A DNA stretch of 64,000 nucleotides from Faucicola sp902506215. GTDB lineage: Bacteria > Pseudomonadota > Gammaproteobacteria > Pseudomonadales > Moraxellaceae. The DNA lies in the NCBI GenBank assembly GCA_016888885.1, contig CP069437.1, forward strand, positions 2,232,001 through 2,296,000, in the 5' to 3' direction. Made by a program: the position numbers and the translations under genes. Positions 58,668-64,000 of the stretch are shown piece by piece. The notes under the pieces are model-generated. The model did no database searches. It was not told the origin of the DNA and was given only the letters and a program-made list of their open reading frames with translations. Within the stretch, counting starts at the first letter, position 1; every line of letters starts with the position of its first letter.

Positions 58668-60284
58668 GTTTTTGGATGAGATTTTTAAGGCAAGTTCATC
58701 TATTTTAAATGCATTGCTGACGGTGCTCAATGAGCGTAAATACCATAATGGCACAAATACCGAAGATATTCCGCTACAGACATTGGTGTCTGCGTCCAAT
58801 GAATTGCCCAATGGTGATGAGAGTTTGTCGGCTCTTTACGACCGTTTTTTGGTGCGTAAACTGGTGGATTATGTCGATAGTAGCGATATTCCAGCGTTTT
58901 TTAATTTACCAAAATCACAGGGTGTACAGGATGAGTATAAGCTGACCCAAGCGGAGTTGGATGATATTCGCCAACAAGCTGAATCTGTGGTATTCCCTGA
59001 TGATGTGCAACAGGCGATTATGGCGATTTGGGCGAAACATAAGGAAGTTTTCAAGGAAGATGCCGATGAGTTTTTATCGGATAGGAAGTTGTTTAAGGTG
59101 TTGCATTTGTTGCGTGTGTCGGCGGTGACGAATGAGCGTGATGAAGTGGATTTTTCGGATTTGATGTTGTTAAAAGATTGTTTGTGGAATAATCCAAATA
59201 ATATTCTCAAAGTTAGGGATTTAATTAAAAATATTTTGGGGGCAAAAACCAATGCAACTAAAACAGTCCAAAAAACCTTACAAATTCAACCAAATGGTTT
59301 AAAAGCAAGCGAAGGTGTAATAGAAATATCTTGGCATGTAAAAGAAAATGTTAAGATTAAAAAAGGGCAAGACTTAGTTAAATTAGTAGTTATGGATAAA
59401 AGTAATCTAAACTCTAGAACAGTAAAAATTAAGGCTCAAGATGATGGTGTGGTAGATAGAATTACTAGAGCAGATGAAAAAATGAACCAATTTAATTCAT
59501 CCAGAAATTCTGCAGTAAATTCTGCATTTAGTGGCATTATATTGAGTGGAATTTCATCGAGAAGTCCAAATAAGACTAATTCATTTTTAAGTATTTCAAA
59601 AAATACCACTTTAGGTTACTTTAAGATTGAACAATCTGAGGATATTGCTACTGATGACCAATCAAATTTAATGAAGTCTAGTAATCAGCAACCTACTAGC
59701 GGTAATGTTATCAAAGGCTATGAAGGTAGCGGAACGGCTGACGACCCAATTTTAATTGGTAATGTCGATGAATTGTTAGGGTTACAACGTGCTAATGTAG
59801 GGCAAAAAGGCTACCACTTTAAACAAATAGCTAATATTGACTGTTCAACGATTAACACTTGGCAAAACATTAACTTTAAAGGATATTACAATGGTAATGG
59901 ATTTGAAATTAAGCATGAAAATATCCTGTTATATATTTTTAATAAAGTAAGTGAAAAAAGCATCATTGAAAATTTATTATTGATTAATTTTGGAATTACA
60001 CATGAATTAGATAACAGTCATATTAAAAACTGTAAAGCTTTATTAATGTCGAATGAAGATTTTGAGGAAGATAATTACAAAGCAGCTATCAGTCACAATA
60101 TGCATAACTCTATAATTGAAAATTGTTTTGTTTCAAGTTCTGATTTAAACATAAGTAATTCTCTTTGGACTTATTTTGCAGGTATAAGTTATAGTGGAGT
60201 AGCAAGCAAGATTCATAATTGCGTACTTGGGGAGATCGAAGCCCCTAAAGATTTTAAATTAAGTAGTATTATTTACGAAAATAA
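58668..60284 (+). pseudogene. MoxR/RavA-like AAA+ ATPase, middle fragment with lipoyl-like and GLUG/beta-helix domains
   Basis: Resumes the gene cut at 21117. LDEIFKASSSILNALLTVLNERK completes Walker B; VSASNELPNGDESLSALYDRF is the sensor/arginine-finger part; a RavA-like helical lid follows to about residue 300. Then VKENVKIKKGQDLVKLVVMD and VKIKAQDDGVVDRI resemble a biotinyl/lipoyl (barrel-sandwich) domain. Next, GSGTADDPILIGNVDELLGLQ is the usual lead-in to GLUG repeats, and IIENLLLINFGI, SHIKNCKALL and SIIENCFVSSS look like beta-helix coils. The frame then runs into the IS at 60285. Confidence 0.88.
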
Positions 60285-61266
60285 ACCCCACTCTCAACTT
60301 GAAATAAGCAATTCAAACTGAAGTGGGGGATTACCTAACTGTTTATTGATTACAAAGCAGAAGTTATGAGCCAAGATTTTACGCATAAATCTGTGGGATA
60401 AATGCCATAAATCTCTAGCTCTCACCTTTTGCATGTTAAACCGCTGTGATAACTGACCAATCACCGTCTCAATATTGCGACGAGCATTTTTAAGACGATT
60501 AAGTACACTGATTGGTCGTTTATCGGGCATATTTTTTCTAAGCGGTGTTTGCAAATCAACACATCGCTTAAAGCAATACTCAGATAAATCAGGGCTAATA
60601 TAGCCCATATCTGCACCTAACAAGCCTTTGATATTATCAAGCATATCAGGTGCAACAAGCCTTTCATCTATCTTAGCAGAGGCAAAGGTAAAATTGGTTA
60701 TCATGCCCGATAGATTAATAAGTAAATGTCCTTCAAAGCCAAAATATTTTTGTTGCTTTGAGGCACAGTAACTATAACTGCCTTCGTATTTGAAGGTTTT
60801 ATGCCGATAGGCTCTGGCATATTGACACACCGGAATGGGAAAGCCATCAATAAAATGAATGTTGTCTTGCCCATGCTGTTTAACGATATGCTGTTGTATC
60901 AAAGTTTTTACTTGTAACAAATTGACGCATTGCTTGGCAAAGTTTGGATATGAGCCTATTTGTGGAAACCATGTTTGCCAATGCTGTTTAAAATACTGAT
61001 GGATTTGCGAATCGGTGTCCATCTGTAAAAACTCACCCACTATCTCCATGGTGATAATTTCACTGTCGGTTAGCTTTGGTGCATATCCGCCTTGTCTTAG
61101 CCGGTTTGTTACAATCTTTTTGTAGTAGTCATCTACCATTAGATAGATTTTAATGATAAATTCATCAATGGGCATGGCTTATCCTCTAATCTTTTTGGTC
61201 ATTGATTAAAGTTTAAGTTCATGCCTTTTTTGTTTCAACCCCGCTTAAAAGTGTTGAGAGTGGGGT
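60285..61266 (-). mobile_element. IS982-like insertion sequence, copy 2 (982 bp)
   Basis: Same ends (ACCCCACTCTCAAC / GTTGAGAGTGGGGT) and length as copy 1, in the opposite orientation. A 7-bp target duplication AAAATAA flanks it (60278-60284 and 61267-61273). It interrupts the AAA+ gene near its 3' end. Confidence 0.95.
60294..61175 (-). CDS. IS982-like transposase, copy 2
   Basis: 293 residues, identical in protein sequence to 41149-42030, with all DDE residues (DGFPIPVC, LLGADMGYIS, RRNIETVIG). Intact and probably active. Confidence 0.92.
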   Translation of the reverse strand: MPIDEFIIKIYLMVDDYYKKIVTNRLRQGGYAPKLTDSEIITMEIVGEFLQMDTDSQIHQYFKQHWQTWFPQIGSYPNFAKQCVNLLQVKTLIQQHIVKQHGQDNIHFIDGFPIPVCQYARAYRHKTFKYEGSYSYCASKQQKYFGFEGHLLINLSGMITNFTFASAKIDERLVAPDMLDNIKGLLGADMGYISPDLSEYCFKRCVDLQTPLRKNMPDKRPISVLNRLKNARRNIETVIGQLSQRFNMQKVRARDLWHLSHRFMRKILAHNFCFVINKQLGNPPLQFELLISS

Positions 61267-61273
61267 AAAATAA

Positions 61274-61544
61274 AGATGTTGTTATCGATGATAGCTTCTA
61301 TATCAATACTAATGAATATGAACAAACACAAGGTACAGAAATAGACCCCATTCAATTAACACAATTTTATTTTGAAAATACATTAGAATGGGATTTTGAC
61401 AACGTTTGGAAATGGGATAACAAGTCTAAAAAACCAACCCTTCGCCAAAATATCAATGCAATACAAGCTAAACAAAATATAACCGACGACCCAAACCAAA
61501 AAAGTCTATTACAACAACAACTTGAAAACAACATTTGGCTATAG
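61274..61544 (+). pseudogene. AAA+ ATPase gene, 3' fragment
   Basis: In frame after removal of the IS and one AAAATAA: ...IIYENKDVVIDDSFYINTN, then EIDPIQLTQFYFENTLEWDFDNVWKWDNKSKKPTLRQN and a stop at 61542-61544. The W-D-F-D...W-W-D end is typical of proteins ending a GLUG/beta-helix array. The VWA gene starts 10 bp later, so the two genes formed an operon. No start codon is available for this piece alone. Confidence 0.88.
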
Positions 61545-61553
61545 GCGAAAGAT

Positions 61554-63245
61554 ATGTTAGGCAGTCTTTTTAACGTAGCCAAAACGAGCGTATCTGCAGT
61601 CGGTTCATTCGCCACAGGTGCAATGAACATGGTCGGTAGTATCGCCATTAGTATCGGCATCAAACCCATTCGCCACTTTATCGATAGCAACTTTAGAGAA
61701 AAAGTCGCCCCAGTCGCAGGCAGTGTCGTCTATTGCGACCTACTTGGCGGAGCAGAACACTCAGGCATCTATGTCGAAAATGGGGAAATATCCAACATTG
61801 TCGTCAATAACCTACTCACCGCAGATAGCAGCGTTCGCCTAAGCGATTACCAAGACTTTTCATCCAAAAGCCTATACGGCACAAAAATCTATGTATCGTG
61901 CGACAAGCACGGCGCAGTCGGTAGCGACCCAGTCGCCAACAAAGCCCACAGCCACGTTGGTGAAAAAAACTTTTATGGGCTACTGTTTAACAACTGCCAC
62001 GATTTCTCTACTCGCTGTTTACAAGCATCTACCTCCACGCCGACACGTTGGGAAAGGGCAAAAAACCGCTTTTTTTCAACCTTTGACCTAGAATGGGAAC
62101 CCACCATTCGCAGGCTTAAACAAGAATCTCGCAACAAAATCGGCGCGACCAAATGGCGACTTTGGGACTTGCAACAAGATGGACAACAAGAACCCGAACC
62201 CGATTGGAATGCTCAGCAAGATTTTTTTAAACAACACGCCTTAACCCCAGAGTTTATCCAGCAATTACGCCTACAATCGGACGATACGCTTGATTATCTC
62301 GATGAAATCAGTGATGAAAATATTCCCCCAAATATTGTACAAAAATTAAAAACCTTTCAAGCCACTTTGCAAAAGGTCAGCGATAAATATGACGAAATGG
62401 CGGAATTTTTAGCACTTTGTCCAGACGCTGGTTTTAACTATGAACAACTAGAGAGCCTACAGCGACAAGGTACAGACTTTATCAGCCTTGCTAAACAACT
62501 ACAACATAACCAAGCCATCAAAGACCTTGCCAAAAAAATGGGGCGAAATTACATCGCCGAAGAGAAAAAACGCCAAATCAAAATTCCGCAAGCCAGTAAA
62601 AGCGAAGTCCACGGCACACACCGCAGTGATGACCTGATGCGACTATTGCCAAGCGAATTGGCAAACCTAGAAGATGAAGATTTGGAAATGCTATTTTATG
62701 CCAAACTGCTCGAAAAAAATCTCATCACCTATCAGCTATCAGGCATTACCAACGTTACCCAAGACGAAAGTTACCAACAACCCAAAACCACAGGTCCTGT
62801 GGTGGCGTGTCTTGATACGTCAGGCAGTATGGGTGGTGAACCAATTGATAAAGCCAAAGCCTTACTATTCGCCATAGCCAACATCTTAAAACAAGAAAAA
62901 CGCTCGCTGTATGTCATTTTATTTGGCTCAAGTGGTCAGCTAAAAGAATATCGCCTTGATGGGGCAGAAGATTTGGCAGGGCTGTTACATTTTCTTGAAC
63001 AGGGTTTCGGTGGTGGTACAGACTTTAAAACGCCTTTACAACGTTCAATGCAAATCATTGGCTCGCAAGATACCTACATTAAAGCCGATATCTTAATGTT
63101 ATCCGATGGCGATTGTCAGTTATCGAGCGGTTTTGCACAAAAGTTCCAATCGCAAAAACAAAAACTTGATTGCATGGTGTATTCGGTACTGTGTAATGGA
63201 CAAAGGGTAAGTGATAACTTTAGTGATGAAGTGACGGTACTATAA
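61554..63245 (+). CDS. ViaA-like VWA protein with N-terminal LRAT/NlpC-like domain
   Basis: 563 residues. Residues about 50-160 look like an LRAT-type permuted NlpC/P60 fold: GAEHSGIYVENG (His69) and NNCHDFSTRCL (Cys148), matching the HxGIY and NCxxF motifs of those acyltransferases/thiol hydrolases. A helical region follows; then RSDDLMRLLPSELANLEDEDLEMLFYAKLLEKNLITYQLSG, as in ViaA. The VWA domain has a complete metal site: DTSGS at 421-425, GGGTDFKTPL near 485 and LMLSDGDCQ near 515. VWA partners bind MoxR ATPases. The gene is intact, but its ATPase partner is broken here and its promoter is now separated. Confidence 0.85.
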   Translation: MLGSLFNVAKTSVSAVGSFATGAMNMVGSIAISIGIKPIRHFIDSNFREKVAPVAGSVVYCDLLGGAEHSGIYVENGEISNIVVNNLLTADSSVRLSDYQDFSSKSLYGTKIYVSCDKHGAVGSDPVANKAHSHVGEKNFYGLLFNNCHDFSTRCLQASTSTPTRWERAKNRFFSTFDLEWEPTIRRLKQESRNKIGATKWRLWDLQQDGQQEPEPDWNAQQDFFKQHALTPEFIQQLRLQSDDTLDYLDEISDENIPPNIVQKLKTFQATLQKVSDKYDEMAEFLALCPDAGFNYEQLESLQRQGTDFISLAKQLQHNQAIKDLAKKMGRNYIAEEKKRQIKIPQASKSEVHGTHRSDDLMRLLPSELANLEDEDLEMLFYAKLLEKNLITYQLSGITNVTQDESYQQPKTTGPVVACLDTSGSMGGEPIDKAKALLFAIANILKQEKRSLYVILFGSSGQLKEYRLDGAEDLAGLLHFLEQGFGGGTDFKTPLQRSMQIIGSQDTYIKADILMLSDGDCQLSSGFAQKFQSQKQKLDCMVYSVLCNGQRVSDNFSDEVTVL

Positions 63246-63289
63246 GAATATAAGTATTAATCACAGGTGAAAAGGTGGTAGTTTGGCTC

Positions 63290-63406
63290 ATGTCTGCCTT
63301 TGACATAAAGCCTGCATTTCATCTTGCTATCGTCAGTGATAACGCCACACGCCGAAAAACCGAAATCGAAAAAGAAACCAGTTTTCGCCAAGAATGGTAT
63401 CCATAG
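63290..63406 (+). CDS. Short ORF of doubtful status
   Basis: 38 residues (MSAFDIKPAFHLAIVSDNAT start, ending FRQEWYP) in the 200-bp gap before the HipA-like gene. It has no strong ribosome site and looks like a remnant of a larger gene. No family assigned; the rest of the gap shows nothing else. Confidence 0.3.
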   Translation: MSAFDIKPAFHLAIVSDNATRRKTEIEKETSFRQEWYP

Positions 63407-63447
63407 AGCTATCGACCTGCCAATAGGTTGGTAGCACATTTACAATT

Positions 63448-64000
63448 TCATCTACGCAATGAGGTGTTTACCATCCTACTAACATTGGTATTGATATCAC
63501 GCTGCACATCTGCTATTAACGCCTTATGAATCGGATAATCATTGATGATCGCTAACAGATGCTCAGCGGTAATCACGACTTGCTCTACTATTGCTTTAGC
63601 ATGGCTAGTCTTAATATCCGCCAATTTGGCAAGCTTCAACAAATTAGAAAGCGTAGGATTTTGAGCCTCGCCACATACATCCATCTGGTGATAACCGTTA
63701 ATGCCTGTATTGTAGGTCACATCATAAACGGGGGCGAGTCGCCAGTTACCATGCTTATCCATCATGAATGAAAAGTTTTTGCTATGATCGTCTTTATTAT
63801 TCATCACCACATTAAACACAACGTGGCGATACGCCTGCTCAACCTGTGCTTGTGATTGTGTCATCATTCGCACGCATCGTAAATATGACAAATAATCCAA
63901 TGAGGGTAGACGAAAATCTAGGTCAAGCAAACCAGCCAGCGTATGAATATGTACCCGCTCAAGAGTTGATTTTCTTTGATGATCTTTTTCATTACCTTGG
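63448..64000 (-). CDS. HipA-like serine/threonine kinase, C-terminal part
   Basis: The frame is open to the window edge (ESxx...ERVHIHTLAGLLDLDFRLPSLDY), so the start lies beyond 64000; a TTG at 63930 is not the real start. NVVMNNKDDHSKNFSFMMD holds the catalytic Asp/Asn loop of HipA kinases, and WRLAPVYDVTY is the DFG-like metal motif. HipA toxins phosphorylate tRNA synthetases and cause dormancy; the HipB antitoxin would lie outside. The C-terminal helical end is complete. Confidence 0.82.
   Translation of the reverse strand, partial: QGNEKDHQRKSTLERVHIHTLAGLLDLDFRLPSLDYLSYLRCVRMMTQSQAQVEQAYRHVVFNVVMNNKDDHSKNFSFMMDKHGNWRLAPVYDVTYNTGINGYHQMDVCGEAQNPTLSNLLKLAKLADIKTSHAKAIVEQVVITAEHLLAIINDYPIHKALIADVQRDINTNVSRMVNTSLRR

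Noticed and set aside
58672..60321. 549-codon ORF as an intact gene with a TTG start
   Set aside because: Starts inside a Walker B motif and ends inside an IS; it is the middle piece of the ATPase gene.
1..64000. tRNA, rRNA or CRISPR array
   Set aside because: No cloverleaf, rRNA motif or regularly spaced identical repeats with unique spacers was seen; short repeats found are palindromic or paired.

Overview
The window looks like a chromosomal segment of a low-GC gammaproteobacterium of the Moraxellaceae (Moraxella/Psychrobacter/Acinetobacter-like). This is inferred from IS982- and IS630-type elements, codon use and protein character; no rRNA or tRNA anchors it. It contains a sulfur/nitrogen metabolism cluster, a large divergent GTPase/HEPN/MoxR/VWA locus, a Mu-like prophage that splits that locus, and insertion sequences.

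Region 1 (1-13.1 kb): the end of a PhyH-family dioxygenase, a complete IS982 element, then a sigma-54 controlled metabolic cluster. A GAF/AAA+/Fis activator and an MBL-fold hydrolase (persulfide dioxygenase-like) are on the minus strand. On the plus strand lie OsmC, an acyl-CoA-dehydrogenase-fold enzyme, a rubredoxin-reductase fusion, a CmpA/NrtA-type ABC importer, cyanase and a two-domain rhodanese. Two excellent -24/-12 promoters share a 27-bp upstream element (23/27 identical). Uptake and breakdown of cyanate, thiocyanate or a related S/N compound is the best inference.

Region 2 (13.4-21.1 kb, continuing at 58.7-63.2 kb): a divergent locus. The minus strand carries a regulator, three dynamin-like or Ras-like GTPases, a membrane/coiled-coil protein and a YkgJ-type cysteine-cluster protein. 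The plus strand carries a small ORF, a HEPN-domain protein, a MoxR/RavA-type AAA+ ATPase fused to a lipoyl-like domain and a GLUG/beta-helix tail, and a ViaA-like VWA protein with an N-terminal LRAT/NlpC-like domain. This is the best candidate for an undescribed (possibly anti-phage or stress) system. In this strain the AAA+ gene is broken twice: by the prophage at the Walker B motif and by an IS982-type element near its 3' end. Removing both insertions with one copy of each target duplication restores one open frame of 737 codons.

Region 3 (21118-58667, about 37.5 kb): a Mu-like transposable prophage with a contractile tail. Early genes run rightward from about 50.8 kb (gp16-type regulator, transposase A, B ATPase, Gam, HU, GemA, Mor). 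Lysis, packaging, head and tail genes run leftward from about 48.7 kb to 22.9 kb, followed by Com and a frameshifted adenine methylase. A plus-strand cargo island at 39.6-42.2 kb holds a UmuD-like protease and a membrane protein broken by IS982. An IS630 element sits behind the tail-fibre gene.

Region 4 (63.2-64 kb): a short ORF and the C-terminal part of a HipA-like kinase running off the window.
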